In this document: positions 28,365 through 34,865 of the stretch, piece by piece
How positions within the stretch are numbered: the first letter of the stretch is position 1
Layout of the letters: every line of letters begins with the position of its first letter
Origin: JASGTU01 sp963821815
Lineage (GTDB): Bacteria > Chloroflexota > Anaerolineae > Caldilineales > Caldilineaceae
NCBI GenBank assembly: GCA_963821815.1
Contig: CAWGFG010000006.1
Coordinates: 3,286,001-3,350,000, forward strand
Direction of reading: 5' to 3'
Length of the DNA: 64,000 nt
Made by a program: the position numbers and the translations under genes
Notes under the pieces: model-generated
The model's input: only the letters and a program-made list of their open reading frames with translations
Told to the model about the DNA's origin: nothing
Database searches by the model: none

Positions 28365-28568
28365 ATGAAAACGGCGAAACTATTCCAAAACGGGCAAAGC
28401 CAGGCCGTTCGTCTGCCCAAGGAGTTCCGGTTCGAAGGCAGCCAGGTCTACATCCAACAGGTGGGCAACGCCGTCGTGCTGCTGCCGTATGCCAAACCGT
28501 GGGATGCTCTGTTCGAGAGTCTCGAGCTCTTTACCGATGACTTTGCATTGACTGATGATTTTCAGTAG
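28365..28568 (+). CDS. vapB: VapB-type antitoxin-like DNA-binding protein (SpoVT/AbrB fold)
   Basis: 67 residues. MKTAKLFQNGQSQAVRLPKEFRFEGSQVYIQQVGNAVVLLP is a textbook AbrB/MazE swapped-hairpin domain of VapB antitoxins, and the tail PWDALFESLELFTDDFALTDDFQ is the usual acidic toxin-binding part. GAGG lies 5 bp before the ATG. In ordinary VapBC modules the toxin gene overlaps or follows at once; here the next gene, 35 bp on, is a PIN domain joined to an oxyanion-sensing domain, and tungstate transporter genes follow. VapB is therefore likely the DNA-binding half of a regulator for this operon (inference). Confidence 0.9.
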   Translation: MKTAKLFQNGQSQAVRLPKEFRFEGSQVYIQQVGNAVVLLPYAKPWDALFESLELFTDDFALTDDFQ

Positions 28569-28603
28569 ACAGTGAATAACTGTCCGTAGCGATTACACAC
28601 TCC

Positions 28604-29842
28604 ATGAGCGATAAGACGATAAAGTCCGCCAATTCCATCCAGCTATTGCTTGACACATCCTTCTGTCTGCACATCATACACTCGCGCCCTCGCAACCTGA
28701 TGCATGTTTTCGCAGACTATGGACCTGGGCAGATCGCGGTCTCCGCTTTGACGGTGGCTACTTTGCAGGCATACGCCGAAATGAGCAGCAACCCGGAGCA
28801 GAACCGCATCGCATTGACGCGCTTCCTGCTGCCTTTGCGCATCGTGGAATTCGACGCAGCCGCCGCTCAACAGCTCAGCGAAGTCGTCTCATGGTGGGGA
28901 ATGGAATCCAGAACGGAGACCGGTCTTGCGCAGATGCTTGCTGCTCAAGCGCTCTATCACAATGCCACGTTGGTTACAGCCGAGCCGAACCAGTACGCAT
29001 CCATTCCCGGCCTGCGCGTGAATAGCCCGTCCATTGCCGCGCATCTGGCTGATGCCGTACCCCCGCGCATCGCCTTTGCCGATGCACTGTCCATGACCAA
29101 GCCTCGGCCATTGCATAGCGTTCCCGGCGCGATCGTCGCGGTCGGCAGCCACGACCTCACGCTCGACCTGCTGGGCGACTACATCCATAGCCGCCATCCA
29201 GAGGTGATGCTTGTCTCTGCGCATGTGGGCAGTTTGGGGGGTCTGCTTGCGTTGCAGCGAAACGAAGCGCATCTAGCCGGTTCCCACCTGCTGGACGAGG
29301 ACGGGGAAGACTACAACGTGGGCTACATCGAGCGGCTACTGACCCCGTACGGCGTACACGTTGTGCTGCTCGGTTTTGTATCGCGCCAGCAGGGACTCAT
29401 ATTGCCGAAAGGCAACCCAAAGAACATACACGGCATCGAAGACCTGGCGCGGGATGACGTGCTCTTTATCAACCGGCAGCAAGGCGCCGGTACGCGCATC
29501 CTGCTCGATATCGAGCTGCAGCGGCTTGGCATCCGAGGCGCATTTGTGCGCGGATACGACCGGGAAGAATCGTCTCATTCATCTGTGGCTGCGGCCGTGG
29601 CCGGCGGCGATGCTGATACGGGGCTTGGCATTCGTGCGGCTGCACACGCGCTGGAACTGGATTTTATCCCGCTTTCGCACGAGCGCTACGATCTTGTGAT
29701 TCCCGTGGAACGCTATGAGAGCGAATTGCTGAAGCCACTATTGACCTTCCTGCGTGATCCGGACGAAGAGTTTTTGGGCCGCGTCAAGGCGCTCGGCGGT
29801 TATGACATTGTCAATATGGGTAAAGTGCTGGCGGAAATCTAG
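28604..29842 (+). CDS. PIN domain (VapC-like, degenerate) fused to PBP-like oxyanion-sensor domain
   Basis: 412 residues in two domains. Residues 13-145 follow the VapC pattern (LLLDTSFCLHII, PGQIAVSALTVATL, FLLPLRIVEFDAAAAQ, AAQALYHNATLVT, IPGLRV). Asp17 is kept, but the other catalytic acids are replaced: Thr53 for Glu, Ala109 for Asp, Ala126 for Asp/Asn, so RNase activity is unlikely. Residues about 175-405 match the PBP-like domain (PF12727 type) found in molybdate/tungstate-related regulators: GSLGGLLALQRNEAHLAGSHLLD, FINRQQGAGTRILLD, SSVAAAVAGGDADTGLGIRAAA. There is no signal peptide, so it is cytoplasmic. It sits between vapB and tupBCA. I infer a tungstate- or molybdate-sensing partner of VapB. 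Confidence 0.88.
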   Translation: MSDKTIKSANSIQLLLDTSFCLHIIHSRPRNLMHVFADYGPGQIAVSALTVATLQAYAEMSSNPEQNRIALTRFLLPLRIVEFDAAAAQQLSEVVSWWGMESRTETGLAQMLAAQALYHNATLVTAEPNQYASIPGLRVNSPSIAAHLADAVPPRIAFADALSMTKPRPLHSVPGAIVAVGSHDLTLDLLGDYIHSRHPEVMLVSAHVGSLGGLLALQRNEAHLAGSHLLDEDGEDYNVGYIERLLTPYGVHVVLLGFVSRQQGLILPKGNPKNIHGIEDLARDDVLFINRQQGAGTRILLDIELQRLGIRGAFVRGYDREESSHSSVAAAVAGGDADTGLGIRAAAHALELDFIPLSHERYDLVIPVERYESELLKPLLTFLRDPDEEFLGRVKALGGYDIVNMGKVLAEI

Positions 29843-29941
29843 CGTGCCAGCTAGTGCGATTTCGGGGCAAGCAAACAGTAGGCAGCGTGTTCGTGAGAGT
29901 ATGGAACTTCGCAGTTGAAGCACAACAGGTAGAGCAACAAG

Positions 29942-30652
29942 ATTAACGAGTTATCGAATGGCTTCGTTGAGGCGCTCCGCCTGATATTTCACGGTGACCC
30001 TATCCTGAGAGAAATTGTTGGGCTCTCGCTGCGTGTTTCCGGCATAGCGTTGCTGATCAGCGCGGCTCTGGGCATTCCCGCCGGTGTGCTGCTGGGCTTA
30101 AATCGTTTTCGAGGACGAAAACTCACCGTTGCAGGCGTATACACGGGCATGGCTTTCCCGCCCGTCGTCATCGGCCTGTTCGTCTATCTCATGCTCTCGC
30201 GCAGCGGACCGCTGGGCAGCCTGAATTCACCGTTGGTCCCTGATCTGTTCACACCGGGCGCCATGGTTACTGCGCAGATCATCATCGCATTCCCCCTGGT
30301 AGCCGGTTTCACCATGGCGGCGGTCGCCAGTGTCGACCCGGTACTGCGCATCCAGGTGCAGGCGTTGGGCGCCTCACGCTGGCAGGTTATCTGGGCCATT
30401 TTGGACGAGGCGCGCATCGGTGTGATAGCAGCAGTCGTGGCCGGTTTCGGCGGCATCATCTCCGAGGTGGGCGCCGTGATGATCGTCGGCGGCAATATTG
30501 CCGGTCGTACGCGCGTGTTGACGACGGCCATCGTGCTGGAGACGAGCAAAGGCAATTTTGACTATGCCATTGCGCTCGGCATCATTCTGCTGAGTATAGC
30601 CTTTGTCACGAACTTCATCATTGTGCGGCTGCAGGGCCGTACTTTTGACTAG
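29942..30652 (+). CDS. tupB: Tungstate ABC transporter permease, apparent ATT start
   Basis: Membrane subunit with about five to six helices. From 29942 the product has 236 residues and begins (I)NELSNGFVEALRLIFHGDPILREIVGLSLRVSGIALLISAALGIPAGVLL, which is the normal TupB N-terminus with ATT exactly where ATG is expected. The first canonical start in frame, TTG 30050, would remove 36 residues including most of the first helix. The permease loop GASRWQVIWAILDEARIGVIAAVVAGFGGIISEVGAVMIVGG is the ABC coupling segment. No other start codon exists between the upstream stop (29930) and 30050. Weak AGGTAGAG precedes it. It follows the PIN-PBP gene by 99 bp. Confidence 0.85.
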   Translation: MNELSNGFVEALRLIFHGDPILREIVGLSLRVSGIALLISAALGIPAGVLLGLNRFRGRKLTVAGVYTGMAFPPVVIGLFVYLMLSRSGPLGSLNSPLVPDLFTPGAMVTAQIIIAFPLVAGFTMAAVASVDPVLRIQVQALGASRWQVIWAILDEARIGVIAAVVAGFGGIISEVGAVMIVGGNIAGRTRVLTTAIVLETSKGNFDYAIALGIILLSIAFVTNFIIVRLQGRTFD

Positions 30653-30760
30653 TGGGTCTGAACGTTAGCGTTGACAGGGATGGTGGCTAGAGACCGCTGT
30701 ACAAGAAAACCATGCATCACAACCAACACGGTATGGCCCAATAGATGAACAGAATGAGTT

Positions 30761-31585
30761 ATGGCAGACACAACAACTGACATCGTTGACATGACGGATA
30801 GAAGCAAACTCAGCGCAACACAGAGCGACGGACGAGAAGTAGATCAGCCCCCCCACTCTGACTCACTGTACGCCGTGCGCGACTTAGTTAAAAGTTACGA
30901 GCAGCGCACCGTGCTATCCATCGAGTCGCTCGATATCCGGCGCGGGGAAGTGCTGTCGATTGTCGGTCCCAGCGGCGTGGGTAAAAGCACGCTTTTGCGG
31001 CTGCTGAACTTTCTGGAGGAGCCGACCCGCGGAGAGATCTGGTTTCGTAACAAGAAGTATGGCAGAGAGAAGGAGGCGCCACTGGACGTACGACGACGAG
31101 TGACCACTGTCTTTCAGCAGCCCATCCTAATGCGGCGCACGGTGGAAGCCAACGTGGCCTACGGCCTGCGGCTGCGCGGCATCCGCAAGGGGACAGGCCG
31201 TGTGCAGGAAGCGTTGAAGCAAGTGGGCCTAGCGGATTTGGCCAAGCAGGACGCGAGAACGCTATCCGGCGGCGAAGCGCAACGAGTTGCACTGGCCCGC
31301 GCCATGATATTGCGTCCGGACGCCTTGCTGCTGGACGAGCCGACGGCCAATTTGGACCCGTACAACGTTGGCCTCATCGAGCAGATCGTCAGCCGGCTGA
31401 ATCAAGAGCACGGCACGACAATTGTGCTTGTGACGCACAACATCTTCCAGGCGAAGCGCATTTCGACACGAGCCGCCTTTCTGTTGGACGGCACAATTGT
31501 GGAGATAAAGGAGACGGAGGCGTTCTTCGAGTCGCCTTCTGACCCGCGTACCGGCGCCTTTGTGCGCGGCGATATGGTCTATTAG
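30761..31585 (+). CDS. tupC: Tungstate ABC transporter ATP-binding protein
   Basis: Cytoplasmic ATPase of 274 residues. A nonconserved, acidic N-terminus of about 35 residues precedes the domain. Walker A GPSGVGKST, Q-loop VFQQPILMRRTV, signature LSGGEAQRVALARAM, Walker B LLLDEPTANLD and the switch His in VTHN are all present. It powers the TupA/TupB importer. It lies 108 bp behind tupB and 112 bp before tupA on the same strand. The start ATG 30761 has no strong ribosome binding site, so a somewhat later start is possible. Confidence 0.92.
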   Translation: MADTTTDIVDMTDRSKLSATQSDGREVDQPPHSDSLYAVRDLVKSYEQRTVLSIESLDIRRGEVLSIVGPSGVGKSTLLRLLNFLEEPTRGEIWFRNKKYGREKEAPLDVRRRVTTVFQQPILMRRTVEANVAYGLRLRGIRKGTGRVQEALKQVGLADLAKQDARTLSGGEAQRVALARAMILRPDALLLDEPTANLDPYNVGLIEQIVSRLNQEHGTTIVLVTHNIFQAKRISTRAAFLLDGTIVEIKETEAFFESPSDPRTGAFVRGDMVY

Positions 31586-31655
31586 GTCTGGCTAACTAAC
31601 TTGATTCGACCACGCACAGCGTGATAATTTCTTCAATAGGTGTCGATACAACCCG

Positions 31656-31685
31656 TTCGACAACAACAAATTCGACAACAACAAA
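31656..31685 (+). repeat. Perfect 15-bp tandem repeat in the tupA leader
   Basis: TTCGACAACAACAAA occurs twice without spacer, ending just before the AGAGGAG ribosome binding site of tupA. The CAA-rich, unstructured leader could favour translation of the abundant binding protein; it may also be a simple slippage duplication. Confidence 0.6.
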
Positions 31686-31697
31686 GAGGAGAAAGTA

Positions 31698-32585
31698 ATG
31701 CGAAAGCACTATGTAGGTACACTCATACTAATACTGTTGATCGGCCTGCTGGCTGCCTGTCAGCCCATTCAACCGGCGCCCGCCGCAGCCCCGGCAGCAG
31801 ACAACGGCGCGGCCGCGGATACCGGTGATCGACTGATTCTAGCCACCACCACCAGCACCCGCGATTCGGGCCTGCTGGACGTTATTCTGCCCGATTTTGT
31901 TGCACAGACGGGCGTGGATGTGGACGTCGTGGCTGTGGGCACCGGTCAGGCGCTGCAACTGGGCCGCGACGGCAACGCTGACGTGCTCCTTGTGCACGCG
32001 CGAGCGCTTGAAGATGAATTCATGGCTGAAGGTGACGGCACACGTCGAGAGGACGTGATGTACAACGACTTCGTCATCGTTGGTCCGCCGGACGATCCCG
32101 CAGGCATCGCCGGCACAAGTGACGCCGCTGCTGCGTTCACGGCTATCGCCGAAGCGCAAGCGCCATTCGTCTCCCGCGGTGACGAGTCCGGTACGCATAC
32201 CAAGGAGAAGGCTATCTGGGCGGAAACTGGCATCGAGCCTGAAGGCGACTGGTACATCTCCGCCGGACAGGGCATGGGCGCTGTATTAACCCTCGCCGAC
32301 GAGACGCAGGCCTATACGCTGAGCGACCGAGCCACCTATCTTGCCCGTACGCTGGAAGGAACCGACCTGGTCATCATGACCGAGGGCGATCCGATCCTGT
32401 TCAACCCGTATGGCGTGATTGCCGTCAACCCGGACAAGAGCCCCATGATCCATGCGGAGTATGCGCAGGAATTCATAGACTGGCTCATCTCCGTGCCCAC
32501 ACAGGAGATCATCAGCGAGTATGGCACGGCTGAGTTTGGCTCGCCGCTCTTCGTGCCGGATTCGGATCCGTGGAATAACCAGTAG
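31698..32585 (+). CDS. tupA: Tungstate-binding lipoprotein
   Basis: 295 residues. Signal with lipobox LLAAC (Cys21) followed by a Pro/Ala-rich linker. The mature part has the TupA anion-site motifs ATTTSTRDSGLLDVILPDF and VSRGDESGTHTKEKAIW, and VLTLADETQAYTLSDRATYLA, all typical of TupA rather than ModA or WtpA. It captures tungstate outside the membrane and delivers it to TupB/TupC. A strong ribosome binding site, AGAGGAG, is 8 bp before the ATG. Order of genes (vapB, PIN-PBP, tupB, tupC, tupA) and the nearby AOR support tungstate as the ligand. Confidence 0.95.
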   Translation: MRKHYVGTLILILLIGLLAACQPIQPAPAAAPAADNGAAADTGDRLILATTTSTRDSGLLDVILPDFVAQTGVDVDVVAVGTGQALQLGRDGNADVLLVHARALEDEFMAEGDGTRREDVMYNDFVIVGPPDDPAGIAGTSDAAAAFTAIAEAQAPFVSRGDESGTHTKEKAIWAETGIEPEGDWYISAGQGMGAVLTLADETQAYTLSDRATYLARTLEGTDLVIMTEGDPILFNPYGVIAVNPDKSPMIHAEYAQEFIDWLISVPTQEIISEYGTAEFGSPLFVPDSDPWNNQ

Positions 32586-32594
32586 TATTGTTCA

Positions 32595-32640
32595 CTACCT
32601 CCGGCTGGGACTGCTTTCAGTCGGAGGTAGACTACTGATA
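32595..32640 (+). terminator. Hairpin behind tupA
   Basis: CTACCTCCG and CGGAGGTAG pair over 9 bp with an inner GACTG/CAGTC stem, 10 bp after the tupA stop. No T-run follows directly. Confidence 0.55.
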
Positions 32641-32658
32641 TGAATCTTCTGGTGATGT

Positions 32659-32692
32659 AAAATGGCGAACGCAAATAGAGGCTCGCCATTTT
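32659..32692 (+). terminator. Second hairpin behind tupA, ending in TTTT
   Basis: AAAATGGCGA (32659-32668) pairs with TCGCCATTTT (32683-32692), 10 bp. Together with the hairpin at 32595 it probably ends the vapB-tup transcript, leaving mop with its own promoter or reduced read-through. Confidence 0.6.
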
Positions 32693-32825
32693 GCGTTGAA
32701 TCGGCGTGGTGAATTGTTCAAACGCACCAGACCGGATATAAACGCAGCAGGCGTAGAGGAAATCGTGAATCGTGTTCGAATGATGCTATACGAGTAAATG
32801 GGACAACATTCAGAAAGGGGTACTC

Positions 32826-33038
32826 ATGCCGATTAGCGCACGAAACCAACTGAGCGGAACCGTAACAAATGTCAAGAAGGGCATCGTCACCGCCGAGGTG
32901 ACTGTTGAGTTGGAGGGCGGTCAGGAGATCGTATCGGTGATCACCATGACGTCTGTCGAGAATCTGGGCATCGAAGTCGGCTCCAGCGTATACGCGGTCG
33001 TGAAGGCTACCGAGGTCATGATCGGCATCGACGAATAA
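32826..33038 (+). CDS. mop: Molbindin (Mop), single TOBE domain
   Basis: 70 residues, one TOBE/Mop domain: ISARNQLSGTVTNVKKGIVTAEVTVELEGGQEIVSVITMTSVENLGIEVGSSVYAVVKATEVMIGID. Such proteins form hexamers and bind molybdate or tungstate in the cytoplasm for storage or buffering. AAAGGGG is 7 bp before the ATG. It lies 240 bp behind tupA and is closed by a strong terminator at 33100, so it forms part of the tungsten region but probably as a separate transcript. Confidence 0.93.
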   Translation: MPISARNQLSGTVTNVKKGIVTAEVTVELEGGQEIVSVITMTSVENLGIEVGSSVYAVVKATEVMIGIDE

Positions 33039-33099
33039 TCCGAGACGAGAGCAGGGCGTGGTTGAATGCGTCTGACAAGAGTTGAAGAGTCACACACAG

Positions 33100-33129
33100 C
33101 CGGACGGTTGAAGAGACTGTCCGGTTTTT
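33100..33129 (+). terminator. Rho-independent terminator behind mop
   Basis: CCGGACGGTT pairs with GACTGTCCGG over 10 bp (two G-U pairs), loop of five, followed by TTTTTC. It closes the tungsten region on the plus strand. Confidence 0.88.
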
Positions 33130-33194
33130 CTATTCATGCTGCCGCTATACATGAGAATTACTCATTCCATTGACTGACCACCAAAGTTGTAATA

Positions 33195-33209
33195 TCCTGA
33201 ATATCAGGA
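33195..33209. promoter_or_regulatory. Palindrome TCCTGA-ATA-TCAGGA, operator of the Phd/VapC pair
   Basis: A perfect 6-bp inverted repeat with 3-base centre, 30 bp before the antitoxin start and overlapping a -10-like TAATAT. This is the usual place of a type II antitoxin autoregulatory operator. Confidence 0.6.
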
Positions 33210-33238
33210 AATAGGGTTATTGAATTGAGAGGTTATAG

Positions 33239-33556
33239 ATGGCAGATATCCCAACTATTAGTATCGGTGAAGTTAAGAGAGATCTCTCTGAGCTGATTAA
33301 TCGTGTGGCATATGGCAAAGAGCGGTTCATTCTAACCTCTCGTGGACGACCGAAAGCAGCGCTAGTTAGTGTTGAAGATATCCATTGGCTGGAGAGTTTT
33401 CAGCACAATGATGTGAACCTTGAAGAATGGCTGAAGGATAGTGAGGCAATTGCTGAAGCAATTCACAAGAGACGAAAAGGCGTTCCGCTAGATGTAGACG
33501 CCGCGATTCGAGATTCGCGTGACGACCTGGAGAGCCGAGATGCCTCTGGTCATTGA
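33239..33556 (+). CDS. Phd/YefM-family antitoxin
   Basis: 105 residues. The N-terminal ISIGEVKRDLSELINRVAYGKERFILTSRGRPKAALVSVEDIHWLES is the Phd/YefM DNA-binding fold (promoter autoregulation), and the charged C-terminal half would fold over the toxin. GAGAGG is 7 bp before the ATG. It is followed by a VapC-type PIN toxin gene that overlaps its last 17 bp, an ordinary type II toxin-antitoxin layout. It lies 200 bp behind mop and may be independent of the tungsten genes. Base composition is more AT-rich than its surroundings, suggesting transfer. Confidence 0.9.
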   Translation: MADIPTISIGEVKRDLSELINRVAYGKERFILTSRGRPKAALVSVEDIHWLESFQHNDVNLEEWLKDSEAIAEAIHKRRKGVPLDVDAAIRDSRDDLESRDASGH

Positions 33557-33959
33557 CGCAAGTATTTCGTATCGAATGATTGTTCAAAAGAACGATCAAG
33601 GTAAATTACACTCCGCCATAACTGACTGGATAGCAGGTAGCGGACCGCTTATTGCGCCTTCGCTCTGGCTGTACGAGATGACAAATGTAGTGATCAAAGA
33701 AGAGCATTTTGGAAACCTCACCCATGAAGAGGTGAATATTGTTTTCGATCAAGTTCATCGATTTCCTGTTCATCTGGCGCACCCTCATCAGGATCTTTCA
33801 GATGTAGCGCGTCGCTGGAGTCAAAGGCTTCGGCGTGCCAATGTCTATGATTCGTACTACTTGGCCTTAGCTGAGTCATTTAGCTGTCGGCTATATACGA
33901 TGGACAAGCGGCTTATCAACGCTGTTGGCGAGGACTGGGTGCTATGTCCATTTGATTAG
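33540..33959 (+). CDS. vapC: VapC-type PIN ribonuclease toxin, active site intact
   Basis: 139 residues from ATG 33540 (a frame start 21 bp earlier is less likely). All four PIN acids are present: Asp6 in LVIDASI, Glu46 in LYEMTNV, Asp104 in NVYDSYYLALAES, Asp122 in YTMDKRL. Such toxins cut tRNA or rRNA when the antitoxin is lost. It is translated with the Phd-type antitoxin (17-bp overlap). It is a useful contrast to the PIN domain at 28604, which lacks three of these acids. Confidence 0.9.
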   Translation: MPLVIDASISYRMIVQKNDQGKLHSAITDWIAGSGPLIAPSLWLYEMTNVVIKEEHFGNLTHEEVNIVFDQVHRFPVHLAHPHQDLSDVARRWSQRLRRANVYDSYYLALAESFSCRLYTMDKRLINAVGEDWVLCPFD

Positions 33960-34156
33960 TAGGCTGGTACGACGCTACTAATCTGGAGAAGTTATCATTC
34001 TGTCCGCGCCCGCTTACGGACCCGCTGTGTACTCTGTAGTAGCACAGCTATCATTGCACCGGGCGCCGCCGACCCTAGTGGCAACGTATACATGGCTAGC
34101 AACCAAGATGACACCCTCTAATAAGAGCGTGAGCCGTCGCATCGCTATTGCTGCGA

Positions 34157-34546
34157 TCAGAATAGTCCAATGATCAAACCTATGATCCCAAGTAGAACGA
34201 CGTTATATCCGGCGTTGATGAGATATAAATTCAGAGGCTTATGCTCGAACAGGTAATTCGTCCCAAATGCCATCGCCACCCAACCAATTCCAGCAGCAAG
34301 GCCGGCCAATAGACCAAACACTGGGGTTGCGTCCGCCCCAACAAACGCAGCCATGGTCAATGACATGACAAGTGTCATCACATACGAACCAATGGTCTTT
34401 TTTGCCATCCCGCTCCCTAGCTGCTCATCTGTCACGCCAGACAAGACTTGCCACTGTTTTGCAAAAATCACCGAATACCAAAGATATCCGAGAATTAGCC
34501 CGGTAAACGAAGCAACAATGCCAGAGATGAAACTGATCTCTCCCAT
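34157..34546 (-). CDS. DUF1761 membrane protein
   Basis: 129 residues, four hydrophobic helices. SFTGLILGYLWYSVIFAKQWQVLSGVTDEQLGSGM is the DUF1761 start, ending LYLINAGYNVVLLGIIGLIIGLF. Function unknown. ATG 34546 is chosen because AGGAG stands 8 bp before it; a longer frame to 34627 has no such site. It lies alone between the toxin gene and AOR. Intergenic stretches on both sides (about 200 bp each) show nothing notable. Confidence 0.85.
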   Translation of the reverse strand: MGEISFISGIVASFTGLILGYLWYSVIFAKQWQVLSGVTDEQLGSGMAKKTIGSYVMTLVMSLTMAAFVGADATPVFGLLAGLAAGIGWVAMAFGTNYLFEHKPLNLYLINAGYNVVLLGIIGLIIGLF

Positions 34547-34865
34547 GATTGGTCTCCTATAAATCATCACTGTATGACCGCTGAAACATGTACAATAGCA
34601 GCAAACCGGCGAACAGCGTATCTCCACAAGGAAGACTGTGTCTATGACAGAAGCTCACTTGCGCATGCAGATATGCCCGGCTGCGAAGTGTCGACAATGG
34701 ATGGGATTGGTATCAGCGCTGTTGTTGAGGGATGACTGCTGTGCCGTACAGGGTAACTAGCTGGATGTGATACGTATGTAAGCGCCCCTCCGTCACACGC
34801 AATGCGTGCAACGAAGAGGCGTAATCGATCGCCTAATCAGGTCCTATTCGTGCGACCCGTCTTGC

